64,000 nucleotides of DNA from Clostridium ljungdahlii DSM 13528 (GTDB taxonomy: Bacteria > Bacillota > Clostridia > Clostridiales > Clostridiaceae). A model generated the notes under the pieces. That model saw nothing but the letters and a program-made list of their open reading frames with translations. It was not told where the DNA came from and searched no databases. Below, one piece after another: positions 18,746 through 28,059 of this stretch (position 1 is its first letter; the number at the start of each line of letters is the position of its first letter). The stretch covers positions 3,348,001 through 3,412,000 of the forward strand of contig NC_014328.1 in assembly GCF_000143685.1 (NCBI RefSeq). Direction: 5' to 3'. The position numbers and the translations under genes were made by a program.

Positions 18746-19858
18746 CTACTTAATATTGTCCCTTGTATAAACATAACCTTCCATTATTCTACGTGCTGTT
18801 CTAACAACTTTTACACATTCAATTTTTTTTCCATTCATTTTAGCTGCTGTCTCCATGACACCACCTGGATGTCCTATTCTTACCTTTCCATTATTGATTC
18901 TTGTTATCTTATTAACTAAAGTTCCTTCAATGCTTGCTGCTGTTGTTATACATACTGCACCTGTTATCGCTAGCGCCTTATGAGGTTTTTGCATTGACAT
19001 CATTCTGACAACTAAATCCATATTATCTTTACTTATTTCTTTCCCACTTAAATCTACATATTTATTAGGCATTGATATTATTGTAGCTTTTGGTACTGCT
19101 GGAGATTTCTTTGTTGCCTCATCTTTGCTTGCAAATCCACATAGTTCTGCTGCTATAGAACGTATTTCTTCTATTAATTTTAAATTATTTTCTGTAAACT
19201 CATCTGGTAACTCAGTACCTTTTAAACCAATATCATCAGCATTTATAAATACTAATGGATTTGCAGCATCAACAATAGAAATACTTATTTTTCCTACAGA
19301 AGTTTCTATGGAATCTAGTACATTTCCTGTAGGTAATAATTTTCCTGTAACTGCACCCTCTGAATTATAAAATGAAAGATAAACTGGTGATCCTGGATTA
19401 GGTACTCCAGGTATATATGTATTACCTTTTTCTTTTGCTTGTTTATTTTCAATTTCTACTTCTGATACTATCAATTTATTTGTGTTTGTATTTAATATTT
19501 TAACTTTTGCTTTATTACCATCTGCCTTTATAATACCTTCATTAATTGCAAATGGTGCAACAGCTGAAGAAATATTCCCACAATTTCCTTTAAAGTCAAC
19601 CATTCTGTCAGTTAAGCTAACCTGTGCAAATGTATATTCTACATCGTAATCTTCTTTATCTGATTTTTTTATAATTGCTACTTTACTAGTCAACGAATTT
19701 GCTCCACCTAATCCATCAATTTGCTTAGCATCTGGACTTCCCATAACTTCTAAAAGGAAATCACTCCATTTATTTTTATCTTTTGGCATATCCTCATATT
19801 TAAAGAATGCACCTTTACTTGTTCCACCTCTCATAAGAGTACATTGAGTTTTATTCAT
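18746..19858 (-). CDS. prpF: PrpF family aconitate/methylaconitate isomerase
   Basis: 370 residues. The N-terminus MRGGTSKGAFF and GLGGANSLTSKVAI, then GNCGNISSAVAPFA, are diagnostic of the PrpF (diaminopimelate-epimerase-like) fold. Known members interconvert cis/trans isomers of 2-methylaconitate, aconitate or oxalomesaconate. Next to aconitase and citrate lyase without methylcitrate synthase or lyase, an aconitate isomerase role is more likely than propionate catabolism (inference). A GTATAC operator lies 45 bases upstream of the ATG. Confidence 0.8.
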   Translation of the reverse strand: MNKTQCTLMRGGTSKGAFFKYEDMPKDKNKWSDFLLEVMGSPDAKQIDGLGGANSLTSKVAIIKKSDKEDYDVEYTFAQVSLTDRMVDFKGNCGNISSAVAPFAINEGIIKADGNKAKVKILNTNTNKLIVSEVEIENKQAKEKGNTYIPGVPNPGSPVYLSFYNSEGAVTGKLLPTGNVLDSIETSVGKISISIVDAANPLVFINADDIGLKGTELPDEFTENNLKLIEEIRSIAAELCGFASKDEATKKSPAVPKATIISMPNKYVDLSGKEISKDNMDLVVRMMSMQKPHKALAITGAVCITTAASIEGTLVNKITRINNGKVRIGHPGGVMETAAKMNGKKIECVKVVRTARRIMEGYVYTRDNIK

Positions 19859-19902
19859 TATAACTCCTCCTTAAGCATTAAATTGTCAACATTTTTTGTT
19901 TA

Positions 19903-19933
19903 ACATTGTATACAGTATACCTGTATACAATGT
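19903..19933. promoter_or_regulatory. GTATAC operator upstream of prpF
   Basis: Dyad ACATTGTATAC...GTATACAATGT with an extra GTATAC in the middle, so three tandem cores (TTGTATACAGTATAC, then CTGTATACAA). It shares its core with three other palindromes in the cluster. Probable site of the GntR protein encoded at 26905-27579. Confidence 0.7.
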
Positions 19934-19942
19934 CTTTGCTAA

Positions 19943-21880
19943 CTATATCATCTTTTTAACATAATTTAATTGACCGCCGCTTATCATTACTTCTTTTTGT
20001 CTATCTGAGAAAATAACAAAAGCCTTGAGTTCAAATCCTTGAGTTTTATCTATTACAATAAACTCACCCTTACTAACTTGCTCTCTAACATTTTTAACAA
20101 CCAATACATCACCTTGATTTATTTTGTCATAATCAGCCTTATCTTTAAATCTCAATGGCAAAATTCCATAATTAATTAAATTATCATGATGTATTCTTGC
20201 AAAAGATTTTGCTAAAATTGCTTTAACGCCTAAATACATAGGTGCAAGTGCAGCATGTTCTCTACTTGATCCTTGTCCATAATTTTCTGCCGCTACAATA
20301 ATTCCACCATTATTTTCTTTTGCTCTTTTAGAAAATGTAGGATCTATTCCATTAAATACATATTGTGATATAGCCGGAACATTCGATCTTAATGGAAGAA
20401 TTTTAGCACCTGCTGGCATTATGTCATCAGTTGTAATATCATCTCCTACTTTTAAAAGTACCGCTGTATTTATTTCTTCTTCTAAATCTCCTCTTAATGG
20501 AAGTGGTTTAATATTTGGACCCCTTCTAACAACAACATCATCTGTTTTATCTTTTGGTGCAATTATCATTCTATCATCAATAATTCTTTCTTTTGTGTCT
20601 TTTATTTTACTTATAGTTTCCAAATCTATGCCATCATAATCTCTTGGATCAGTAATTACACCAGTTATAGCACTAACAGCTGCAACTTCTGGACTTGCTA
20701 AATAAACTTTTGCATCCTTTGTACCACTTCTTCCAATGAAGTTTCTATTATTTGTTCTTAAGGAAACCCCTCCTGATTGAGGTGCTTGTCCCACGCCAAC
20801 ACAAGGCCCACAAGCACTTTCCAGAATTCTAGCTCCAGCAGAAATTAACTTTTGAAGTATTCCATCTCTAGCTATCATTTCAAAAACTTGTTTTGATCCT
20901 GGTGCTATGCAAAGACTTACATTAGGATTTACGCATTTTCCATCTAAAATAGTTGCTGCTTTAGCTAAATCAGAATAAGATGAATTAGTACAACTTCCTA
21001 TAAATACTTGACTTACCTTAACATCACTAACATCTCTTACCTTAACTACCTTATCTGGCATATGTGGTTTAGCAACCAAAGGTTCTATTTCATCAAGATT
21101 TATTTCTATTAGTTCATCATATTCAGCATCTGAATCAGCTTTAAGTTCTATCCAATCAGCTTCTCTTTTTTGATCCTTCATAAATTCATAAGTAACTCTA
21201 TCACTTGGGAATACAGATGTAGTAACTCCTAACTCTGCTCCCATATTAGTTATAGTACATCTTTCTGGTACGCTTAAAGTTTCTACTCCTGAACCACTAT
21301 ATTCTATTACTTTTCCTACTCCATTTTTAACAGTCATTCTTCTTAAGAGCTCTAATATTATATCCTTTGCTGCAACTCCTGTTCTTAATTTTCCAGTTAA
21401 CTTAACATTTATAACTCTAGGCATAACTAGAGGAAATGGCTGTCCAGCCATAGCCATAGCTACACTCATTCCACCAGCACCTATTGCTATCATACCTAAA
21501 GCACTAGAAGTAGGAGTATGACTATCTGAACCTAGTAAAGTTTTTCCTGGTCTTGCAAATCTTTCTGAATGTACTTGATGACATATTCCGTTTCCTGGCT
21601 TTGAGCAGTATATCCCATATTTTGCAGCAATAGTCTGTAAAAATGCATGATCATCTGCATTTTCAAATCCTGCTTGTAATGTATTATGATCAATATAACT
21701 TACTGAAACTTCAGTTCTTACTCTTGGTATTCCTAATGCTTCAAAGGATAAATATGCCATTGTACCTGTAGCATCTTGTGTTAGTGTTTGATCAATTTTT
21801 ATTGATATCTCTTCTCCAGCAATCATTTTTCCTTCTACTAAATGTGATTTTAAAATCTTTCTAGTTATATTTTCTCCCAC
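19943..21880 (-). CDS. acn: aconitate hydratase (short form)
   Basis: 645 residues, the compact monomeric aconitase type. [4Fe-4S] ligands are visible in VFIGSCTNSSYSDLAKAA and in ESACGPCVGVGQAP. The substrate-binding GSDSHTPTSSALGMIAIGAG is present, as is the swivel domain with GDDITTDDIMPAG and GQGSSREHAALAPMYLGVKA. It interconverts citrate, cis-aconitate and isocitrate. In this cluster it would hydrate cis-aconitate to citrate for citrate lyase. A mesaconase-like role cannot be excluded. Its own GTATAC operator lies 43 bases upstream of the start. Confidence 0.9.
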   Translation of the reverse strand: MGENITRKILKSHLVEGKMIAGEEISIKIDQTLTQDATGTMAYLSFEALGIPRVRTEVSVSYIDHNTLQAGFENADDHAFLQTIAAKYGIYCSKPGNGICHQVHSERFARPGKTLLGSDSHTPTSSALGMIAIGAGGMSVAMAMAGQPFPLVMPRVINVKLTGKLRTGVAAKDIILELLRRMTVKNGVGKVIEYSGSGVETLSVPERCTITNMGAELGVTTSVFPSDRVTYEFMKDQKREADWIELKADSDAEYDELIEINLDEIEPLVAKPHMPDKVVKVRDVSDVKVSQVFIGSCTNSSYSDLAKAATILDGKCVNPNVSLCIAPGSKQVFEMIARDGILQKLISAGARILESACGPCVGVGQAPQSGGVSLRTNNRNFIGRSGTKDAKVYLASPEVAAVSAITGVITDPRDYDGIDLETISKIKDTKERIIDDRMIIAPKDKTDDVVVRRGPNIKPLPLRGDLEEEINTAVLLKVGDDITTDDIMPAGAKILPLRSNVPAISQYVFNGIDPTFSKRAKENNGGIIVAAENYGQGSSREHAALAPMYLGVKAILAKSFARIHHDNLINYGILPLRFKDKADYDKINQGDVLVVKNVREQVSKGEFIVIDKTQGFELKAFVIFSDRQKEVMISGGQLNYVKKMI

Positions 21881-21922
21881 TATTATTTACCTACCCTTCC
21901 TAAAAATTAAAATGTTTGCTTC

Positions 21923-21950
21923 ACTAATTGTATACCTGTATACAATTAGT
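21923..21950. promoter_or_regulatory. GTATAC operator upstream of aconitase
   Basis: A perfect palindrome: ACTAATTGTATAC, two-base centre CT, GTATACAATTAGT (13-base arms). It sits between citF and acn, so acn can be controlled apart from the upstream genes. Confidence 0.8.
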
Positions 21951-21969
21951 AAGCCAATTTTATACTACT

Positions 21970-23511
21970 TTATTTTACTTGCTTTATAACATCGATAATA
22001 GTACCATCTCTATATTCAACTACACCAACAATCTTGTCACCATATTCAATTGCCTTAGGCTTTCCTGTAATTTCTTCTGCCTTTTCTCTTAACTCTTCTA
22101 TAGTACATACTGGAAGCTTTGCTTTCTTAAATTTTTCAAGTAAATCTTTTCTAAGAGGATTTACTGCTATTCCCCTGTCTGTAACTACTACATCTACTGT
22201 TTCTCCTGGAGTTATTACAGTATTTACTTTCTTCACAACAGTAGGTATTCTACCTCTAATAAGCGGACAAACTATCATAGAAAGTTTTGCTCCTGCTGCA
22301 GTATCACAGTGTCCACCTGATGCTCCCCTAATTACTCCATCTGAACCTGTAATTACATTGACGTTAAAGTCTGTATCTACTTCCAGTGCACTTAATATAA
22401 CTATATCCAATTTATTAGAAATACATCCATTATTATGTGGATTAGCATATAGGGATGAACTTATTTCATAGTGATCTGGATTTTCTCCTATGGATTTTGC
22501 TGCTATTAAGTCAAAGCTCTGTACATCACAGATTTTTGAAATAAGACCCTCTTTTTGCATTTCTACAAACTGGCCTGTAATTCCACCTAATGCAAAGCTG
22601 GCTTTAATATCTTTTTCGATCATCTTTTCCCTTAAAAATCTTGCTACTGCAAGGGATGCTCCACCGGAACCACTCTGGATTGAAAATCCTGGTACAAAAT
22701 ATCCTGAAGCTTCAATTGCTTCTGCTGCATACTGTGCAATCAAAAGTTCTCTTGGGTTCTTTGTATATCTTGTTGCACCGGATGCTATTCCCTTAGGATC
22801 TCCAATTGCATCTACCTTAACTACATAATCTACATTGTTTTGTTCTATACTTGCAGGTACATTTGGATATGGTACCAAATTGTCTGTAATAAGTACTACT
22901 TTATCTGCATATTCTGCGTCTATTTTAGCGTATCCTAGTGAACCACAAAAGGATTTTCCTGTATATCCATTGGCATTTCCATAGTCGTCACAGCTAGGTG
23001 CACCTAAAAATGCCACGTCTATTTTTAAATCTCCTGCTTCTATAGCTCTCGCTCTTCCACCATGGGAACGTATTATAATAGGTGTATCTAAAATTCCATT
23101 TGATATAGCTTCTGCAAGTGGTCCTCTAACACCACTAGTTATGATTTTAGTAACAACACCATTTTTTATGTGTTCAATTACTGGTTCATGGACACTGCTT
23201 AAAGAACTTGGTGCTAAAGTTAAGTTCTTTATTCCCATTTCAGCTATAACATCCAGCACCATGTTTAATATGTAATCTCCTGCTCTAAAGTGGTGGTGAA
23301 ATGATATTGTCATACCATCCTTTAATCCTGTCTTTATTACAGCTTCTTTTATGCTCTCAAGCAATTTACTCTCTCCAGGTTTTATACTGGATATTTTTCT
23401 TGCAAATTTTTTCTTTGTTGGTTTAAAATCAAATGGTCCACCATAAGGTATCAGCTTTCCAATTCCTTCTATGTAATCTGGTATTTCTCTTCCTATTTTA
23501 TTCTTAGTCAA
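21970..23511 (-). CDS. citF: citrate lyase alpha subunit (citrate CoA-transferase)
   Basis: About 513 residues of the CitF family (LIPYGGPFDFKPTKKKFA, FHHHFRAGDYI, GGASLAVARF, GCISNKLDIVILSALEVD). It transfers the acyl-carrier thioester from acetyl to citryl. GGAGGAG at 23518-23524, inside the end of citE, lies six bases before the TTG at 23511, which I prefer; a GTG at 23529 overlaps that site. It overlaps citE by 8 bases. citC, citX and citG, needed for the prosthetic group and acetylation, are not in the window. Confidence 0.9.
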   Translation of the reverse strand: MTKNKIGREIPDYIEGIGKLIPYGGPFDFKPTKKKFARKISSIKPGESKLLESIKEAVIKTGLKDGMTISFHHHFRAGDYILNMVLDVIAEMGIKNLTLAPSSLSSVHEPVIEHIKNGVVTKIITSGVRGPLAEAISNGILDTPIIIRSHGGRARAIEAGDLKIDVAFLGAPSCDDYGNANGYTGKSFCGSLGYAKIDAEYADKVVLITDNLVPYPNVPASIEQNNVDYVVKVDAIGDPKGIASGATRYTKNPRELLIAQYAAEAIEASGYFVPGFSIQSGSGGASLAVARFLREKMIEKDIKASFALGGITGQFVEMQKEGLISKICDVQSFDLIAAKSIGENPDHYEISSSLYANPHNNGCISNKLDIVILSALEVDTDFNVNVITGSDGVIRGASGGHCDTAAGAKLSMIVCPLIRGRIPTVVKKVNTVITPGETVDVVVTDRGIAVNPLRKDLLEKFKKAKLPVCTIEELREKAEEITGKPKAIEYGDKIVGVVEYRDGTIIDVIKQVK

Positions 23512-24406
23512 TGTCTTCTCCTCCTTCACTTACGCATATACCTGAAGCTTCTGCTAACATCAAAGCTCTCTGTGCACGTTCTATAATAGGTTTATCTACC
23601 ATTTTTCCATTTAGTGAAACTACTCCAGATCCTTTTTCTGCAGCATCTTTTGCAGCTCTTATAACACGAACGGATTTATCTATTTCTTTTTGTGAAGGTG
23701 TATATATCTTATGGACAGGAGCAATTTGTCTTGGGTTTATTACGGACTTTCCGTCAAATCCTAACTGCTTTATAAGCTTTACTTCATTTATAAATCCTTC
23801 TTCATTGTTTACATCAGAAAATACTGTGTCAAAGGCATATATTCCTGCTGCTCTGGCAGCTAATAATACATGGCTTCTTCCTGCAAGAAGTTCTATTCCA
23901 TCTAAAGAACGGGTTGTCTTTAAATTAGTAACATAGTCTTCTGCCCCTATTGCTATTCCCATAAGTCTCTTGCTTGCTGTAGCTATTTCATAGGCATTCA
24001 TAACTCCTATAGCACTTTCAACAGCTGCCATAATTTTTGTCTTTCCAACAGGTATTCCTGATTGTTTTTCAATTCTTTCTATTTCCTTTTCTACATCTAT
24101 AACATCTTGTGCACATTCTGTCTTTGGAAGTCTTATAACATCAGGTTGTGCCCTTACTATTGCCTCTAAATCTTCCATTCCAAAAGGTGTATCAAGTCCA
24201 TTTATTCTTACTACTGTTTCTGTGCCTTCATAATCTATGGATTTTAGTGCATTGTATACTAAGAATCTAGCTGTATCCTTTTCATTTAGGGATACTGAAT
24301 CTTCTAAATCAAACATTAGAGAATCTGCTCCATATATATGTGCATCCTTAACCATTCCTGGATTGTTTCCCGGTACATACATCATTGTTCTTCTTAACTT
24401 GTACAT
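23504..24406 (-). CDS. citE: citrate lyase beta subunit (citryl-ACP lyase)
   Basis: 300 residues starting MYKLRRTMMYVPGNNPGMV, a typical CitE opening. The HpcH/HpaI aldolase-type core shows LMFDLEDSVSLNEKD, RINGLDTPFG, RLPKTE, MAAVESAIGV and DGKSVINPRQI. It cleaves citryl-ACP to oxaloacetate and acetyl-ACP. Its ATG overlaps the stop of citD as TAATG, so translation is coupled. An upstream in-frame extension inside citD is not needed. Confidence 0.92.
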   Translation of the reverse strand: MYKLRRTMMYVPGNNPGMVKDAHIYGADSLMFDLEDSVSLNEKDTARFLVYNALKSIDYEGTETVVRINGLDTPFGMEDLEAIVRAQPDVIRLPKTECAQDVIDVEKEIERIEKQSGIPVGKTKIMAAVESAIGVMNAYEIATASKRLMGIAIGAEDYVTNLKTTRSLDGIELLAGRSHVLLAARAAGIYAFDTVFSDVNNEEGFINEVKLIKQLGFDGKSVINPRQIAPVHKIYTPSQKEIDKSVRVIRAAKDAAEKGSGVVSLNGKMVDKPIIERAQRALMLAEASGICVSEGGEDID

Positions 24407-24702
24407 TACTTTTCCACCTCCCAGTTGAATTTTGTTTCTTCTGCTGCCCTCATAACTGCAGCTTGTACCCTTGCTTTTATAACACAATCTAAGGCTCCTT
24501 TGTCATTGGCACCTACAATGGCGCTTTTTACATCTAGTTCTTCTAAAGTGTCCATTATAACTTTTTTTATCTTGTCTCCAAATTGTTTTTCCACGGAACT
24601 TTTTAACTTTATAGCCACCTCATTCTCCGGATTAGGCTGTACTGATATTGTAATATCGCTGGACTCAAATGTTCCTGCTATAGCAGCTTTTTTTATTTCC
24701 AT
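24406..24702 (-). CDS. citD: citrate lyase gamma subunit (acyl carrier protein)
   Basis: 98 residues. Near the N-terminus, IAGTFESSDITISVQP carries the serine that receives the phosphoribosyl-dephospho-CoA arm. The C-terminal RVQAAVMRAAEE is conserved in CitD. AGGAGG lies ahead of the ATG. First of citD-citE-citF and 161 bases downstream of the malic enzyme gene. Confidence 0.92.
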   Translation of the reverse strand: MEIKKAAIAGTFESSDITISVQPNPENEVAIKLKSSVEKQFGDKIKKVIMDTLEELDVKSAIVGANDKGALDCVIKARVQAAVMRAAEETKFNWEVEK

Positions 24703-24863
24703 AAGTGAACCTCCTATATTAAATCTATTTATTTTGAATTTTATTAATTATCGGTATTGCCTCTTTTGAACACAAAAATCTGTAGGTAGTGTTCGGTACT
24801 AAATTTTTTACCTGTGAAAGTTTCTGCTCTTTATCAGATTTCTTACCTTATGCTGTAAATTTA

Positions 24864-26027
24864 TTATTTCTTTTGTGCTACATCCATAACTGCTTTGGAA
24901 ACTGCATCACAAACATTTCTATTAAATACACTTGGTATTATATATTCTTCATTTAATTCATCTTTCTTTACTAAATTTGCAAGTCCTTTAGCTGCAGCAA
25001 TTTTCATTTCGTCACATATTTCTCTGGCTCTTACACTTAAAGCTCCCTTGAAAATTCCCGGGAAAACTAAAACATTGTTTATTTGATTTGGAAAATCTGA
25101 CCTTCCTGTTGCTATAACTTTAGCTCCTGCTTTTTTTGCTTCCTCAGGCATTATTTCAGGTGTTGGGTTGGCTAACGCAAAAATTATACTATCTTTGTTC
25201 ATACCTTCTACCATTTCACCAGTTACTACATTTCCAGCAGAAACACCTATAAAAACATCTGCATTCTTCATTGCATCTTTTAATGTTCCCTTTGCTAAGC
25301 CTCTATTTGTTACCTTTGCTATTTGTTTCTGAGGTTCGTTTAAGCAATTATCTCCTTCGTAAACTATACCGTTTATGTCACAAAGTACTATGTTTCTTAC
25401 TCCTGCTGAAATCAAAAGCTTAGCTGTTGCAATACCTGAAGCACCAGCACCGTTTATAACAACTTTTATATCACTAATATCTTTATTTACTATTTTCAAA
25501 GCATTGTACAGGCCTGCTAACACTGCAATAGCAGTACCATGCTGGTCATCATGATATATTGGTATATCTAATTCTTCTTTTAACTTATCTTCAATATAGA
25601 AACATTCAGGTGCTTTTATATCTTCAAGATGTATTCCCCCAAATCCCGGTGCAATGTTTTTAATAGTATTTACTATATCATCAGGATCTGTAGAATCTAC
25701 ACATATTGGTATTGCATTTACATTTGCAAATCTTTTAAGTAACAATGCTTTTCCTTCAACTACAGGAAGACCTGCTGCTGGTCCTATATTTCCAAGTCCT
25801 AATACTGCAGTTCCATTTGTAACTACAGCTACTGTCTTTCCCTTTATTGTATACTCATATGCCTTTTCTTCATCCTTGGCAATTTCCAGACATGGACCTG
25901 CTACACCTGGTGTATAAGCTACTGCCAAATCATCACCGTTTCTCAATGGCATTGTTCCAACGATTTCTATAGTACCGTGCTTTTCTCTATGTAATTTTAA
26001 GGATTCTTCTTTTACATTCATAACCAT
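24864..26027 (-). CDS. malic enzyme (NAD(P)-dependent, short bacterial form)
   Basis: 387 residues: the malic domain with AYTPGVAGPCLEIA, VLGLGNIGPAAGLPV and HDDQHGTAIAVLAGLYNALK, then an NAD-binding domain with VVINGAGASGIATAKLL. It converts malate to pyruvate and CO2, and many members also decarboxylate oxaloacetate. Beside citrate lyase it would dispose of the oxaloacetate or malate product, as in fermentative citrate clusters. Two GTATAC palindromes lie 120-240 bases upstream. ATG codons at 26027 and 26021 are both possible; neither has a strong ribosome binding site. Confidence 0.88.
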   Translation of the reverse strand: MVMNVKEESLKLHREKHGTIEIVGTMPLRNGDDLAVAYTPGVAGPCLEIAKDEEKAYEYTIKGKTVAVVTNGTAVLGLGNIGPAAGLPVVEGKALLLKRFANVNAIPICVDSTDPDDIVNTIKNIAPGFGGIHLEDIKAPECFYIEDKLKEELDIPIYHDDQHGTAIAVLAGLYNALKIVNKDISDIKVVINGAGASGIATAKLLISAGVRNIVLCDINGIVYEGDNCLNEPQKQIAKVTNRGLAKGTLKDAMKNADVFIGVSAGNVVTGEMVEGMNKDSIIFALANPTPEIMPEEAKKAGAKVIATGRSDFPNQINNVLVFPGIFKGALSVRAREICDEMKIAAAKGLANLVKKDELNEEYIIPSVFNRNVCDAVSKAVMDVAQKK

Positions 26028-26146
26028 ACTTTTTTAATCAAATTGCAAAATTCCAACAATCTGATTACACCTCCTTATTTTCCTATTTCTATTTTAATAG
26101 CTACTTCTAGAATTAAATAAATTTTTTAATATATAATGCCTTTTCA

Positions 26147-26186
26147 TTTGCTTATAATTGTATACAGGTATACAATTATAAGCAAA
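26147..26186. promoter_or_regulatory. GTATAC operator 1 upstream of malic enzyme
   Basis: A perfect palindrome with 19-base arms around AG, centre at 26166.5: TTTGCTTATAATTGTATAC and its complement. It is the longest of the four sites and so the probable high-affinity site. Confidence 0.8.
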
Positions 26187-26226
26187 AAATATAAACATAA
26201 ATTATTTTATATTACACTTTTATTCT

Positions 26227-26266
26227 TATATTTTACATCGTATACTTGTATACAATGTAAAATATA
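26227..26266. promoter_or_regulatory. GTATAC operator 2 upstream of malic enzyme
   Basis: 19-base arms around TT with one mismatch, centre at 26246.5, core CGTATACTTGTATACAA. It is 80 bases from operator 1, about eight helical turns, a spacing compatible with DNA looping. Confidence 0.8.
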
Positions 26267-26460
26267 ACTAGGAAAAGCTTTACTGTTTTTATAATAATAC
26301 ATATTTAAGAATTTTGCAATCGTTTTTTGTGAAATTTAAATATATATAGTATTTCAAGTCTAAAAATAGCTTATACTAGCCATATACATACAATTTTTAG
26401 CACATTAAAACTTTTAATAAGTTTTAACCTCAATATTTTTAAAACAATTTTGTTAGTATA

Positions 26461-26645
26461 TTTTATCCGATGATTACCTACTCTACTACTCCAACTTCTC
26501 CAAATGTACGTTACGAGCAGCTACCTCCCTGAATAACAATTTTTCCTAAAGGATAACGCCTTCTAAGTGCTAAAGCACTAAGAATTCTGTTTCTAAGCAT
26601 CAGGTGGAGTCAAAACTCAACCCGATGCTTAGAAATCTGTTTATG
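26461..26645 (+). repeat. structured intergenic repeat, copy R1 (degenerate, type I)
   Basis: Begins TTTTATCCGATG like the other copies and ends TTAGAAATCTGTTTA. The first stem is decayed. An extra hairpin TCTAAGTGCT/AGCACTAAGA is present at about 26549-26572. The last hairpin TTTCTAAGCATC...GATGCTTAGAAA is well kept. It lies between the GntR gene and the malic enzyme operators. Confidence 0.75.
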
Positions 26646-26904
26646 TATAAGTTATTTTTAGTTAGGAACCCTATTTAACGAAAATCTAGAACAACGATTA
26701 TCGTGCAATTAAAAAAACCACTTATTTATGGTTTAAAAATGATTCTTACACTAGTTAAAATGCTATTTTGAATTAAGCAAAGTAACCTTCAATGTACTCT
26801 ATAATGTATCTTTTTATTAACTTAACTATAACAATATGACAAAAAACACAGCCATATTTTCATTACTATTTGTACCGTTGGCAGTAATAGTTACAAAATA
26901 AAAC

Positions 26905-27579
26905 TTAAAATAAATGAACTTCTTTTTCAATAAACTTCTTAGCATTTATAGTATGCTTTCTGCCTATTTTTTCAGCTAACTTTTCATCTTTTTTTTCAAA
27001 AGCTTCTATAAGTTCTTTATGTTCCTTCATAGCTTGCTCTCTTCTTTTATCCATAACCAAAGTAGCCTTTCTCAATTTTGATAAATATTGATAAATTTGC
27101 TTCATCTGATCTATAAGTCTTTTATTACCAGTTAAATATAGTATGATATTGTGAAATTCTCCATGTACTGACCAATATTGTGCTATATTTTCATCACCAA
27201 TATACTGATCCATTTTACAAATTTTTTCTTTTAATTCGACTATCTGTTCTTCAGATATTCTAGAACATGTTAACCTAAATGCTAACCCCTCAAGTACTTC
27301 CCTAATTTGATAGATCTCTATAATATCTTCTTTTGATATTCCCTTAACAATAGTTCCTTTTCTAGGAATATTTTCAGCCAAACCTTCTATTTCTAGTTGT
27401 CTAAAAGCTTCTCTAACAGGTGTTCTACTAACTCCCATGTTTTCCGCTATAAAAGTTTCAACAAGTCTATCTCCTGGTTCAAGATTACCATCAATAATTG
27501 CCTTTCTTAATCTTTCAAAGACTATTTCTCTGATGGGTCTTAAATCTGTAACTTCAATTTTTTCAAATAGTGAACCCAT
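26905..27579 (-). CDS. GntR family regulator, FCD (FadR) subfamily
   Basis: 224 residues. The N-terminal winged HTH (PIREIVFERLRKAIIDGNL, ENMGVSRTPVREAFRQLEIE) is followed by an all-helical FCD ligand domain with the metal-binding type pattern (HGEFHNIILYLTGN, KEHKELIEAFEK). FCD regulators usually sense carboxylates. It is the only regulator near the tricarboxylate genes, reads in the same direction and lies upstream of them. The four GTATAC palindromes are its likely targets, and none is seen at its own promoter. Confidence 0.88.
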   Translation of the reverse strand: MGSLFEKIEVTDLRPIREIVFERLRKAIIDGNLEPGDRLVETFIAENMGVSRTPVREAFRQLEIEGLAENIPRKGTIVKGISKEDIIEIYQIREVLEGLAFRLTCSRISEEQIVELKEKICKMDQYIGDENIAQYWSVHGEFHNIILYLTGNKRLIDQMKQIYQYLSKLRKATLVMDKRREQAMKEHKELIEAFEKKDEKLAEKIGRKHTINAKKFIEKEVHLF

Positions 27580-28059
27580 ATAATCTCCTTACTCAATTTA
27601 ATATTTAATACCTTATCAACGATCATTTACAGTTATTATAATATATACATTTTTAAATTACAATTATTTGACGTCATTAGTTTGTGTCAAGTTCTAGTGG
27701 ACAATTTCTTTATTAAAATTTTCCCATTATAAATTCAGTTAAAATCCTCCTCTCAATGATCTTTGCTCTCGGATAAAAAGGGCACACTTCTCCAAATGCC
27801 ATTAAGTTAATGATTTTGCGTCAACTGAAAGCATATATGCTTTTGATTAGTGCTTCAACATTAGGTGCCAGCACTGCATTCATACATCTAAAATAGCGCA
27901 GGCAAATTGATAAATCCTCTCTTTATATGAATTTTAATTTATTAAATTAAGTCATTATAGTATTATCCTATCAATTATATAACATTAATAGTATTATTCA
28001 AATAACATTATTGAATTTATAATAGACTAAGAGGATTAATAATAGGAAAAGAGGATTTA
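27580..28059. other. intergenic region with duplicated promoter segment
   Basis: 27660-27900 has no recognisable gene. 27925-28030 is homologous to 14041-14130, the LysR/MFS intergenic region, but contains about 35 extra bases bounded by a TAGTATTAT direct repeat. The LysR gene that accompanies the other copy is missing here. Confidence 0.6.

Noticed and set aside
26461..26645. CRISPR-like or riboswitch element
   Set aside because: Copies are dispersed, not arrayed with spacers, and do not match riboswitch cores I know (c-di-GMP, SAM, TPP, T-box).
27660..27900. Possible insertion-sequence remnant
   Set aside because: Translations in all frames are broken and I could not match any transposase with confidence.
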